A DNA stretch of 64,000 nucleotides from Photobacterium gaetbulicola Gung47 (GCA_000940995.1 CP005973.1:1178001-1242000); one strand, 5' to 3'; shown: positions 24,007-32,879, numbered from the stretch's first letter. A program made the numbers and translations. The notes: a model not told the origin generated them from the letters alone.

Positions 24007-24297
24007 TTACTCAACGATTGCTAACACATCAGATTCAGAGAGGATTAAGTACTCCGAACCATCGATTTTCTCAGATTTAACGCCATAACCGTCATTGAAA
24101 ATGACGGTGTCGTTCACTTTTATATCCATAGCTGCTCGTTCACCATTCTCCAGTCGCTGGCCCAAGCCGACGGCAACAACTTTCCCCCGGTTGGATTTCT
24201 TGACGGATTGGGATGTAAGTACAATTCCTCCTTCAGACTTGCTTTCTGCTTCCAGTCTTTCGACAATCAGCCTGTCATTTAAAGGACGAATATTCAT
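24007..24297 (-). CDS. groES: Co-chaperonin GroES
   Basis: The 96-residue lid protein begins NIRPLNDRLIVERLE and contains the mobile loop SEGGIVLTSQSV (near 21-32) that binds GroEL, and the roof segment around NGERAAMDI. AGGAGG stands 8 bases before the ATG. It is the first gene of the chaperone operon, 83 bases below a strong sigma-32 promoter. Confidence 0.95.
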   Translation of the reverse strand: MNIRPLNDRLIVERLEAESKSEGGIVLTSQSVKKSNRGKVVAVGLGQRLENGERAAMDIKVNDTVIFNDGYGVKSEKIDGSEYLILSESDVLAIVE

Positions 24298-24379
24298 GAG
24301 GTTAGCCTCCTATAGTTACAAAAAATAAAAGACATATAAGTGATACTGAGAGCGCTACCTTGTGCTCTCTATCAGAAAA

Positions 24380-24405
24380 ATAGGGGCGATGAAATCAAGT
24401 TCAAG
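24380..24405 (-). promoter_or_regulatory. Sigma-32 (RpoH) heat-shock promoter of groESL
   Basis: On the minus strand CTTGAA (24400-24405) and CCCCTAT (24380-24386) are separated by 13 bases, agreeing with the RpoH consensus CTTGAA / CCCCATnT. The leader that follows holds an inverted repeat GAGAGC/GCTCTC (24348-24353 and 24364-24369). This supports heat induction of the operon. Confidence 0.8.
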
Positions 24406-24661
24406 GGGGTTAAAAAAATTTTTTTCACTTCCTCAAATATTAGCTATTGCATTAAACAGAGCTTGGTCTGTTCTAGACACATTAATGAAGCAAATTGAGG
24501 GACTTTTACGTTGCGTTGTGATGCACTATCAGTAGCTGAAGATATTTGGATGGTTTTGATTACTTCTGGGAGTTTTCAAGCATTACCGACTCTGACCTGC
24601 TCCCCGCTTTCTAATCCAGCCATAACTTAGTAATGTTCATCTTATAAGAAGGAAGGTGAAT

Positions 24662-24925
24662 ATGAAGAAGCGATTCAACGAACAGCAGATCATTGCCATT
24701 CTCAAGGAAGCGGAGGCGGGTTTGCCCGTCAAAGAATTATGCCGCAAGCACAATATTTCTGATGCCACATTCTACCTCTGGCGTAAAAAGTACGCGGGCA
24801 TGGATGTTTCCGATGCTCGTCGCTTAAAGGCATTGGAAGATGAAAATGCCAAGCTTAAGAAGCTATTGGCGGAATCCATGCTTGATGTTGATGCTTTGAA
24901 AGCGGCTCTTAACCAAAAGTATTGA
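24662..24925 (+). CDS. IS3-family transposase OrfA
   Basis: The 87-residue DNA-binding subunit begins MKKRFNEQQIIAILKEAEAG (ATG 24662, after GAAGGTGA) and has the helix-turn-helix KELCRKHNISDATFYLWRKK, followed by a leucine-zipper-like helix (LKALEDENAKLKKLLAES) used to dimerise. It matches the IS407 group. The stop TGA overlaps the TTG start of orfB as TTGA. Confidence 0.9.
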   Translation: MKKRFNEQQIIAILKEAEAGLPVKELCRKHNISDATFYLWRKKYAGMDVSDARRLKALEDENAKLKKLLAESMLDVDALKAALNQKY

Positions 24926-25794
24926 CCGTCGGAGACAAGCGCAAGGCTGTGCATGTAATGCAGGAAGTCACCACGATTTCGGAACGCAAAGCCTGTCTGC
25001 TCGTCGGTATAAATCGCGCATCGATGAGATACCAACCTCAACCTAAAGAGAGTGATGTGGAGCTATTGGCTCGCATACAAGAACTGGCACTCGAGAGAAA
25101 ACGGTTTGGATATCGCCGTATTCATCGTCTTCTTCGGCGGGAAGGGACAGAGGTTAACCATAAGCGTGTTTATCGGTTATACCGAGAAGCTGGATTGGCC
25201 GTTCGTAAACGGAAGCGAAGGAAATCATTATGTGTCGGGCGGGAGCCACTTTTACTTCCCTCACTGCCCAACCATACCTGGTCAATGGACTTCGTCATGG
25301 ATGCACTCAGTTCTGGTCGTAGGATAAAGTGCCTCACTATCGTTGACGACTTCACGAAGGAGTGCCTAGATATTACTGTTGCATCAGGAATTTCTGGGGA
25401 TGAGGTAGTCGCCATACTTGAGGCTATTGCAGCTTTCCGTGGTTATCCTGAGGCCGTTCGAACAGATCAGGGGCCGGAGTTTACGGGTAAAGCTCTCGAC
25501 CAATGGGCTTACGATCATGGTGTTATTCTAAAGCTGATACAAGCAGGTAAGCCAACCCAAAATGCTTATATCGAAAGTTTTAACGGCAAGTTCAGGGACG
25601 AATGTTTAAACGAGCACCTGTTCAGAGACTTAAGCCATGCTCGTAAACTGATCGGTGACTGGCGCATTGACTACAATGAAAATCGCCCCCACTCATCAAT
25701 CGGATACCTAACCCCCTCTGAATTTGCAGTACTAACACGTTCAGGGCTAAACAACAGCAATGTAACTGACATTACTAAAGAGGTGCTGGATTAG
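24922..25794 (+). CDS. IS3-family transposase OrfB (DDE integrase)
   Basis: The 290-residue catalytic subunit. The DDE triad is visible: D in WSMDFVMDAL, D in VRTDQGPEFTG and E in NAYIESFNGKFRDECL, with the usual 35-residue spacing between the last two. The HTH_21-type region (RKRFGYRRIHRLLRREG) precedes it. It begins with TTG 24922 overlapping the orfA stop; production as an OrfAB fusion by frameshifting is usual in the family, but the strict slippery A6G is not seen here (only CAAAAGT). Confidence 0.92.
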   Translation: MTVGDKRKAVHVMQEVTTISERKACLLVGINRASMRYQPQPKESDVELLARIQELALERKRFGYRRIHRLLRREGTEVNHKRVYRLYREAGLAVRKRKRRKSLCVGREPLLLPSLPNHTWSMDFVMDALSSGRRIKCLTIVDDFTKECLDITVASGISGDEVVAILEAIAAFRGYPEAVRTDQGPEFTGKALDQWAYDHGVILKLIQAGKPTQNAYIESFNGKFRDECLNEHLFRDLSHARKLIGDWRIDYNENRPHSSIGYLTPSEFAVLTRSGLNNSNVTDITKEVLD

Positions 25795-26109
25795 TTATTG
25801 GGGGCAGGTCACAGCAACTACATTTTTCTCTGTGCACTATGATAAGAAATGTATAAGCCTTTCCGTGTTACGTTCGTCACACAGTTTTTGCCCCAATCCA
25901 AAGCCACTTCTACCCTCTATTTTTTAGAGTTTTAGCTCTATCACATTCTGTATATGACTAGTTGCGATATCTTGCTCGGTGTTTTGAACACCGATAGAAA
26001 TCAAGTGCGAACTGGCTTGTTTCGTTAACATCCGATTGAAAGGGATAGATGCGAATTATCTGACAAATAAGAGTCATAAATAACAGTGTATTAAGTGAGA
26101 CTATTAATA

Positions 26110-28050
26110 ATGAAGAATAAATTGCTGACAATGGCGGTACTGGTTGGGCTGATCAATGGCTGTGGAGGCGGCGGTGGCGTTGGCTCTAAGGAGGGGGCAA
26201 CCTTAAGTAAAGAAAGTGCTGAGGTTGCCGCTATCAGCCTTGAAACGTTGGAACAGCCAGTGGCAATGAGCAACTTTATCATTAGTGTGTTGCATCAGTT
26301 ATCAGCTAAAGAAGGTAAGATATCGGATGACTGTAACACTAGCTCCTCGGAAATAGGTAGCTTTTCTGCAAGTCTTATCGACTCGGTATTAACCATTGAA
26401 CTGAACGAATGTGATATAACCGGCAAAGAGAAAATTACTGGCTCCGTCACTGCTACATTTGACAGTTTGAGCAAACAAGGCCAATACCTAGAGTTTAAAG
26501 GTGAGCTTGATACAGGTGTGCTCAATTACGATCAGTATGGTCAGCAATATACGATTAAATATAACGCTTCTGTTACTCAGGAGCTTGAATCAAGCCACCA
26601 GGTAAAACTAACAATGGCTTTGGGGGGTAACGAAGCTATTTACGTAAATGAAATACCGCTCTATTTTTCCAATAGTGAAGTGGTTAAGGTTCTTGACTAT
26701 ATGTTAGGAACATATTCCGCAACGGCTTACGCAGATATCACCGCACCCCATATTTTTAAAGGCTCTCTGGCTCTACGTACATCAGAGGCTTTGCAGGGAA
26801 ATATCCTTCGTTACCCAACTCGAGGTAAGTACGAAATTCATGGGGCTAATGGTAGTTACGCTTCAGTTAGTCCTGGCAGCACCGATGATTGGGCTAAAAT
26901 TGAAGAAAGTGGCTCATCTGATTATGTAGAAGTAAGCTGGTCTGATATGACTTCCGGCGCGATTATTGCGTTTCCGTCAAGACGTGCCTCAGCTCCAGGA
27001 GAGTTTAATTCTTATTATGTCTCTGATGAACCGAAGCTTTACAGCAACCAGTCACCAGAGGTGGTAAAAACAGCTGACAATCCGTTAAAACCTGAGCAAA
27101 CGTTGCTGATAATCCCGGCCCCTACTCCCGATCAGTTAACTAACAGTGAGTTTTATAATCGTTACGACTATTCCACAATATCGCCAGACGATTATAGCGT
27201 AACCGCAGATGGCCCATGGGTTACAGTTCGGGTGCTAAAAGATCTGCCAGTCGATGCTAATTTTACCCTTAGGCTATTAAACGGTGATGGTGTCGATTAC
27301 GCCAGCGTTGATTTCAACACAGAAGAAGTCTATGAAATTTCAGTGAACCAGGATCAGGTGATAAGGGATCTTGCACCATTCACTCTTAAACCTGTAAAGG
27401 TTACTGATGAGAGTAAAAATTTCACTGTTAGCTGGACACAGATAGTAAAAGACGATCAGATTGAAGTGAACCAGAACAACGCAACAGAAGCGACAATCGA
27501 TCCATCAGAAATGACACCGGGCGAGATCTACAAGTTCAAAGCTGAAATAACAGATCCCTTTGGTAGAGAATTCATTCATGTAGTCTCGCTTATGGTCGAA
27601 GATCCGCTGAAAGGCAACTCATATATCTCTTATGAAACTGACCACCTCTGGCGTGATCCTAATGAAAGCTATATAAAAGTGATTGAATCTGCCGGTAACA
27701 TTACAAGCTCCGATGCATACATCGCTAATGTTTATGACAATGGCTACAACCTGTCAGAGTCGTATAGCTTAAACGTTGATAACATGACCAACGGTTACGT
27801 GTATAAGGATTATTATGGCCCAAACACTACCGGTGATTTTTCCTTCTCGATTGATGGTTCATCACTAACATCCAACTGTATGGAGTCGAGCATACAATTG
27901 GATGTTCTGGAAAATGAGATGGTACATGAAGGAGCTAATAGCGAAACTGGTAATCCCATCGAATACCAGAAACTTGCTGTAGACTTTACTATTACTTGTG
28001 AATCCGGAACCTTAACCGGGAAAATTCGTTCAAATTCACTAGTAGAGTAG
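26110..28050 (+). CDS. Large lipoprotein, unknown function
   Basis: The start is taken at ATG 26110 (646 residues), giving the lipoprotein signal MKNKLLTMAVLVGLINGC with lipobox INGC (C18) followed by five glycines; a GTG at 26095 is possible but no start has a clear ribosome site. The mature protein is rich in Ser, Thr, Asn and Tyr and looks mainly beta-structured (several Ig-like stretches, for example from about residue 430, EISVNQDQV onward). Two cysteines in NSSCMESS-like and TCESG contexts near the C-terminus may pair. It stands alone downstream of the IS element. No family is recognised; surface exposure is inferred. Confidence 0.65.
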   Translation: MKNKLLTMAVLVGLINGCGGGGGVGSKEGATLSKESAEVAAISLETLEQPVAMSNFIISVLHQLSAKEGKISDDCNTSSSEIGSFSASLIDSVLTIELNECDITGKEKITGSVTATFDSLSKQGQYLEFKGELDTGVLNYDQYGQQYTIKYNASVTQELESSHQVKLTMALGGNEAIYVNEIPLYFSNSEVVKVLDYMLGTYSATAYADITAPHIFKGSLALRTSEALQGNILRYPTRGKYEIHGANGSYASVSPGSTDDWAKIEESGSSDYVEVSWSDMTSGAIIAFPSRRASAPGEFNSYYVSDEPKLYSNQSPEVVKTADNPLKPEQTLLIIPAPTPDQLTNSEFYNRYDYSTISPDDYSVTADGPWVTVRVLKDLPVDANFTLRLLNGDGVDYASVDFNTEEVYEISVNQDQVIRDLAPFTLKPVKVTDESKNFTVSWTQIVKDDQIEVNQNNATEATIDPSEMTPGEIYKFKAEITDPFGREFIHVVSLMVEDPLKGNSYISYETDHLWRDPNESYIKVIESAGNITSSDAYIANVYDNGYNLSESYSLNVDNMTNGYVYKDYYGPNTTGDFSFSIDGSSLTSNCMESSIQLDVLENEMVHEGANSETGNPIEYQKLAVDFTITCESGTLTGKIRSNSLVE

Positions 28051-28443
28051 TCATTAAAGAGGGCGAGGCGTTACTGCCTCAGCCATCTTACAGAACAATA
28101 CGTACAGACCCCATATATGGCTCATGCATACTTCCATTCCATAACGCATACACTGGTCTGTACATATTCAAGATTTAAAAACCAAGATAATTGCTCCTAT
28201 GTTACCAACTTCCTTACCATCCGATAGCATATTGATTTCCCCCTCAAACTGTTGTAATCAAGACACTATTTATTATTGAGATAATAAACACTTTTTTGCG
28301 TGGCCCAATCTATAAATTCTTTTCGGGTAAATTCTATTTGGTATTTGCTGCGTAATCGTTAAATTGTTTTATATCAATTAATTATAAAACATCCCGCACT
28401 AAAGGCGAGATTGTGATAATATGCACACGAACACATATAAAAC
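28051..28443. other. Intergenic region with a long-range inverted repeat
   Basis: No gene is seen in these 390 bases. GAGGC/GCCTC (28065-28069 and 28076-28080) could be a weak terminator of the lipoprotein gene. GTACAGACC (28102-28110) is repeated in inverted form as GGTCTGTAC (28155-28163) across 44 bases. The part before 28444 is AT-rich and should carry the next promoter. Confidence 0.4.
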
Positions 28444-29403
28444 ATGGATTATGTTATGACAAAAAGTGAAGTAAAGGGATTGTCAGGCTGGCTTGCTGTT
28501 ATAGCACTTGGCGTACTTGTTTCCCCTATAAGACTACTAGGTGAACTATTTAAGTTCTCCTCCTTGATAAAGGAAGGTAACGTTGGGTATTTAGCTGCAG
28601 AAGCCTCTCCAGGTTACATTGAATGGTACCGGGAGCTTATATACTGTGAGATTTTCGTCAACTTGTTTTCTCTCACTGTCTGTATCTATATGGTTTATTT
28701 GTTTTTTAGCAAAAGTAAACACTTCCCTAAGATATACATCTTCATGGCATTTTTTACTCCGATTATGCAGTCTGTCGATGCGTATGCTGTTAAATCGATA
28801 ATGTCACCTATAATTTTACCGGATGAGCTAACGAAAGGAATATTTTTAAGCTTGATCACTATTGTGATTTGGGTGCCCTACATGCTTATGTCTAAACGTG
28901 TAAAGAACACATTTGTTGAGGAAAAATCCATAAAGCACTATTCCGTAACTTTTGCGATATTATTTCTTTTCGTTTTCCAGCCGGGTGCTGTCTATTTTTC
29001 ATTGCTATTGCCATCAGAAGTATCCGCAGCCGCAATAAATCAAAATAAATTACCATTCTCTGAAGATAGGTTGATTGAGTATAAAGAATCCCTAAGAAAG
29101 CTTTCAGAAGTTAACAATAAAAAACTGCCAGTGATGATTGATAGTGAAACAAGATTGGACTCAAGCTGGATGTTGGATAATGTGTATGAGTATCGCTATA
29201 CATTGGTAAACCTAGAAGCTGAAGAAGTTGATGTTGATTCGTTTGATCATCATATGACCGCAGTAATAGCAAAGGCATCGTGCAACGATGAGTTTGTCCG
29301 CAATTTATTTCTGAACAATATTGAAGTTAGATTTTCATATTATGGTTCGAATGGAAATATAGTTTCTTCGTTTGTCTTCGACGGTTCCAACTGCGAGGCG
29401 TGA
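28444..29403 (+). CDS. DUF2569-type membrane protein
   Basis: The 319-residue inner membrane protein shows four hydrophobic spans in its first 190 residues. The first, LSGWLAVIALGVLVSPIRLL, follows the pattern of DUF2569 proteins. After the fourth span comes an exported C-terminal part of about 125 residues that includes LPVMIDSETRLDSSWML and two cysteines (KASCNDEF and DGSNCEA) which may form a disulfide. Start ATG 28444 or the in-frame ATG 28456; neither has a strong ribosome site. Function unknown. Confidence 0.65.
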   Translation: MDYVMTKSEVKGLSGWLAVIALGVLVSPIRLLGELFKFSSLIKEGNVGYLAAEASPGYIEWYRELIYCEIFVNLFSLTVCIYMVYLFFSKSKHFPKIYIFMAFFTPIMQSVDAYAVKSIMSPIILPDELTKGIFLSLITIVIWVPYMLMSKRVKNTFVEEKSIKHYSVTFAILFLFVFQPGAVYFSLLLPSEVSAAAINQNKLPFSEDRLIEYKESLRKLSEVNNKKLPVMIDSETRLDSSWMLDNVYEYRYTLVNLEAEEVDVDSFDHHMTAVIAKASCNDEFVRNLFLNNIEVRFSYYGSNGNIVSSFVFDGSNCEA

Positions 29404-29511
29404 TAATGCGCAGTTTTCCCGCTAACCATGGCCTATAGACAGAGGCTTCACTGTTGAGCTTGAGTTAACGGTAAATCAATGAGTAGGGTTGTGCATTATG
29501 TTAGATATTAA

Positions 29512-30279
29512 TTAGAACACTTTCACCCCATCGATATGATAAGAAATTAGCAGTTCCTCAGTCTGCAGCGCGCCCCGCGGGCCTTGGTAGTCAAACTCTC
29601 GGACGCGCTTAACTGTCAGACCTGTCGCAGTATCGACCCACAGTTCGGTATAGCCAACTCCACTTTCATTCTCTCCGGCATCTAAGAGGTGTATACGCTG
29701 CTCGTCTAAACGGAAATGGCAAGCCTGCAGCTCTTCACCACCGGGTAGTTCTAAAGTCACTATGCCTTGATTAGAAAATACCTGCCTAACTTCGGTATGC
29801 TGCTCACGTCCACCGTCACCATGGCGCCTGTCAACAAGAAAGCTCACCCGCTCCTCCTGCTCACCGACAGCAACACCGTGAAGTAAGTAATAAGCTGGTG
29901 GCGAGTACTCTCCAGAATATTGAACTTCACCACTCATATACTCTTCATAGCCAACAAATTCAGCACGCCTATCTTCCGTATCAAGCAATGTATATTCGGC
30001 ATAAAGAGCAGGTTCACCGTTGCCAGTTATCATCGAAACCTTGATCAGATCACTGTAACCCACATAGTATTGCCCCGCCTCAAAGCGGAGGGCCTGAGTT
30101 TGGTTTTCTGCCAGGCGTCCATTACCTGCATAATGCCACTCTGATAGATGCTCACCGTCACGCCATACATCGGGATTAAAACAGTCAATGGTTGTCGAAT
30201 CGCTATCGCTGCCACAACCAACAAGTAACAAAGCGGTTGCGGCAAACTGGAACGTTTGACAAAGAATTTGGCGATTCAT
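29512..30279 (-). CDS. Putative lipoprotein, unknown function
   Basis: The start is taken at ATG 30279 (255 residues), preceded by GAGTG, which yields a lipoprotein signal ending in ALLLVGC (C22) and then GSDSDS. Upstream in-frame starts give an implausible leader. The mature protein looks beta-rich, with motifs such as QYYVGYSDLIKVSMITG and LWVDTATGLTVKRVREFDYQ, the latter like the substrate strands of LolA/LolB-type or DUF proteins that read lipids. No family is assigned. It is a single-gene unit. Confidence 0.6.
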   Translation of the reverse strand: MNRQILCQTFQFAATALLLVGCGSDSDSTTIDCFNPDVWRDGEHLSEWHYAGNGRLAENQTQALRFEAGQYYVGYSDLIKVSMITGNGEPALYAEYTLLDTEDRRAEFVGYEEYMSGEVQYSGEYSPPAYYLLHGVAVGEQEERVSFLVDRRHGDGGREQHTEVRQVFSNQGIVTLELPGGEELQACHFRLDEQRIHLLDAGENESGVGYTELWVDTATGLTVKRVREFDYQGPRGALQTEELLISYHIDGVKVF

Positions 30280-30462
30280 ACTGCACTCTACAGCTAAAAA
30301 ATAAACGCCGCGAATATTAAAGAATAGGAAAGCAAAGGACAAAAAAGTCTTACCTGATAAATGTAAGCTAAAGTAACTTAATCAAATCCCACGGGAGTGT
30401 TCCTCTGTACCTAACTCATACTTGGTGCAAGCATCAGAATACGTTATCTGTAGTTCGATAAT

Positions 30463-30500
30463 AAAATTGGCAATGTTCGTCTCTTAACATTGCCAATTTT
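30463..30500 (-). terminator. Strong terminator after the phospholipase gene
   Basis: AAAATTGGCAATGTT (30463-30477) is the exact reverse complement of AACATTGCCAATTTT (30486-30500), a 15-bp stem with an 8-base loop and T-rich flanks. It lies 70 bases beyond the phospholipase stop. Confidence 0.8.
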
Positions 30501-30570
30501 TCCTTTATATTTGCTATCAGCACTGCCCTTCACTATTCCGAGGCTGATCTAAAAAAGTTAAAGTGAGCCC

Positions 30571-31818
30571 TTAGAAGGTAAACTGGTTAATCACCGTCTC
30601 AAGGATACGATCGGCAATGTATTTATGCGTGGCTGTCGTCGGATGTGTCACCCCCCAAAATACATACGAATCAGAACCGTAATAAGCACATTCGTTTGTC
30701 AAACTGTGACTGTAGAGGTAATCCAAGGCTGAGCTACGGTTGATATTCAAACAAGGCTCTGACGCATTATGGAAGCCATGTTGCTGCGGGTTACTGGTGA
30801 TCGCTTCGAACAGGCTGTACGCGTCAAACAATGCCACGTTGATGCCTTTGCTTTGGTAGTACTCGGCCTGTTCGCGAATATATTGGTTAAACTCTTCAAT
30901 CTTTTGTCTCACCAACAGCACTTGTTCCTGTGTTGAATACTTAAACTGAGGTGCTTTGGTTGCATCAGGTAGCGTCAACAACAAGATATTTTGCGCCCCA
31001 GCATCCGTCAGGCGTATCATCGCTGCGCTATAATCGGCTTTGACTTCTGGCACTTCGCGGTCGTAGTTCATAAAATCATTCAAGCCGAATTCCAGCGTAA
31101 ACAAGGTGTTTTCTGGCTGGTAGTTTTTCGCCATTTTCATATAAGTCAGATATGAGGTTACCTGATCATAAACACCGGTAAGTGCAATGTACTGGTTTGT
31201 ACCTGCCGCGCCACCCACAGCCCAATTATACAGTGGAATGTTCTTGTTTTGAGCAAGGTATTCGGTCCAGACAAAGCCATTGGAAAAATGGCCTAAGAAC
31301 CACGAGTCCCGGTTTGGAAAAACCCACTGGGAGCCGTTAAACATATTGCCGGTATCCGACAGGCTGTCACCAAATACCACCATTTTATTGATAGCTGCAG
31401 GCTGGGATTCTTTGTCATTGGTCCAAATTGAATGGTTGTAAGAGAGACGATTATCAGCTGCAAAATATGTAATGTCGGCTACCTCATGCGTAACGCCCAG
31501 TGTCTCATCGCAACGCTGCTTGATATTGTCCTGGGACTCGCTGGTATAAAACATGTTCTTAAAGGAAACAGATGAGTACCAATAACCTGGAATCGTGAAA
31601 TAACTGCCGTCGTCATTCAATGCCCACTCCCACTCCGTAGCCGAGTCATCATGACTAGCACCTGTACGATACCAGCACCTGACATATGTGTATGTTTCAG
31701 ATGACTGGACACTTTTGACGTCCTCAGCGGTAATTGACTCCGGCGTCAGCAGTTCACTTTCCAACGCGTAAGAAGCCATCGGCAGCAGTATAGAGAGCAA
31801 TAAAATGGAATTTTTCAT
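30571..31818 (-). CDS. tlh: Secreted phospholipase / thermolabile haemolysin (SGNH lipase)
   Basis: The 415-residue secreted lipase has a signal peptide (MKNSILLLSILLPMASYALE), an N-terminal small domain with CWYRTGASHDDSATEWEWA and VSFKNMFYTSES typical of Vibrio TLH/PlpA, and the SGNH domain: FGDSLSDTGN with S152, NWAVGGAAGTNQY (block II), and LEFGLNDFM (block III). Block V reads WGVTHPTTATH: G389 takes the place of the usual aspartate before H392. Work on the V. vulnificus enzyme showed the same replacement and a chloride ion acting in place of the acid. Substrate: phospholipids of host membranes, giving phospholipase A/lysophospholipase activity. Single gene, terminator downstream. Confidence 0.93.
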   Translation of the reverse strand: MKNSILLLSILLPMASYALESELLTPESITAEDVKSVQSSETYTYVRCWYRTGASHDDSATEWEWALNDDGSYFTIPGYWYSSVSFKNMFYTSESQDNIKQRCDETLGVTHEVADITYFAADNRLSYNHSIWTNDKESQPAAINKMVVFGDSLSDTGNMFNGSQWVFPNRDSWFLGHFSNGFVWTEYLAQNKNIPLYNWAVGGAAGTNQYIALTGVYDQVTSYLTYMKMAKNYQPENTLFTLEFGLNDFMNYDREVPEVKADYSAAMIRLTDAGAQNILLLTLPDATKAPQFKYSTQEQVLLVRQKIEEFNQYIREQAEYYQSKGINVALFDAYSLFEAITSNPQQHGFHNASEPCLNINRSSALDYLYSHSLTNECAYYGSDSYVFWGVTHPTTATHKYIADRILETVINQFTF

Positions 31819-32110
31819 TTTTACCTACTTTTGTTAATTATTGTTAAGGGGTGATGGTTTGTTTCTGTAATAAAATGCAACCTAATACGTGCAATTAGGC
31901 CTCTAAATATGCAAGTTGGCGGATAAATTAATGCTTGTGCACTAGATATTGCATGGCCCCTTCAGTAACCATCAAAATCGTGCTTTATACATGTATTACC
32001 CTTCATATAGTGTAATAACTCTAATCAAACAAAAGCAAAAACTCACATGCAATTTAAATATATTTTTCTGTATAAAGATCACGAAGTGTCAATTAACGGG
32101 CGTAAAGCGT

Positions 32111-32130
32111 CAATGTGTCGTAACACATTG
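32111..32130. promoter_or_regulatory. 20-bp palindrome upstream of the repeat protein
   Basis: CAATGTGT-CGTA-ACACATTG is a perfect 8-bp inverted repeat with a 4-base centre, 57 bases before the start of the next gene and followed by TTTT. It may be an operator for a dimeric regulator, or a short leader hairpin. The surrounding 370 bases after the phospholipase gene hold no gene. Confidence 0.5.
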
Positions 32131-32186
32131 TTTTCATGCTAATCTACATGTAAAAGCTTATAATTTGTTAATTTGAGTCAGACAAC

Positions 32187-32879
32187 ATGGACATAATTAT
32201 GCAAAACCGATTGGGCACCGCGATACAGCTTGTTCTTGCTACTTCAATTTTTTATTTGGGGTATACTATCTATTCTTTTACCAATACGATTAATAAGGTC
32301 GTTGATACCTATCCGCAAATGATGGCTGAAATCAACACGACTGCAGACAAACTTGAAATTGAACAATGGTTATTACTGGCAAAAACCTTTGAAGAATTAT
32401 CACCACAGGCATTGGATCTTGCTGATGATATCAAGGCCACTATCGATGGGGTAAATAAAACGGTTGCCTCAGTAGACAATAAAATTCCAATGCTTTTAGA
32501 TGAAGTCAAAGTCATCCGCAGTGAAACCATTCCATTACTGGTGCAAACAGTCGAGACGGTAAACAGCACCACGCTGCCTGTCGCCTTAGATGAACTAAAA
32601 CAATATCGAACCAATGTCATTCCGGCCGTCATCATTGAAAGCAAGGGGTATAGGAAAACCACCATCCCCGCGATCATTGCTGAATCAGAGCAATTGCGAA
32701 ATGATGTACCGATTATGCTAGCGAAAACCGATGAGATAGTAGAAAAAAGTGAACAGCTGACTCAACAAGCGACACAAGGCGCAGTAAAAGGCGTACTCCT
32801 ATCACCCGTAAACCTGATCCGAGATGCCGGTACAGGGTTGATCAGCCTTCCAGCAACAAGAGTACCGGAGAAAGAATAA
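32187..32879 (+). CDS. Membrane-anchored protein with 15-residue repeats
   Basis: The 230-residue protein has one N-terminal membrane anchor (GTAIQLVLATSIFYLGYTIYSF, about 9-30) and a long helical part. From about residue 105 there are six units of 14-15 residues, each opening with I/L/V-P: IPMLLDEVKVIRSET, IPLLVQTVETVNSTT, LPVALDELKQYRTNV, IPAVIIESKGYRKTT, IPAIIAESEQLRND and VPIMLAKTDEIVEKS. The tail GVLLSPVNLIRDAGTG may rest on the membrane. ATG 32187 is used; ATG 32199 is the alternative. No family is recognised. It is followed by a converging small membrane protein gene. Confidence 0.7.
   Translation: MDIIMQNRLGTAIQLVLATSIFYLGYTIYSFTNTINKVVDTYPQMMAEINTTADKLEIEQWLLLAKTFEELSPQALDLADDIKATIDGVNKTVASVDNKIPMLLDEVKVIRSETIPLLVQTVETVNSTTLPVALDELKQYRTNVIPAVIIESKGYRKTTIPAIIAESEQLRNDVPIMLAKTDEIVEKSEQLTQQATQGAVKGVLLSPVNLIRDAGTGLISLPATRVPEKE

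Larger units (their letters stand above)
24593..25811 (+). mobile_element. IS3-family insertion sequence (IS407-like), complete
   Basis: The 1219-bp element begins TGACCTGCTCCCC (24593) and ends GGGGGCAGGTCA (to 25811). The reverse complement of the right end, TGACCTGCCCCCA, matches the left end closely, and both ends share CTAATCCAGC about 18 bases inward. Two overlapping frames, orfA and orfB, fill it; the transposase has all three acidic residues, so it looks able to move. The four bases on each side (ACTC and CAGC) are not duplicated, so one flank has probably been rearranged since insertion. Confidence 0.9.

Noticed and set aside
24348..24369. GAGAGC/GCTCTC repeat in the groES leader as a repressor operator
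   Set aside because: Only 6 bp with a 10-base spacer; too short to claim a site, recorded only as part of the leader.
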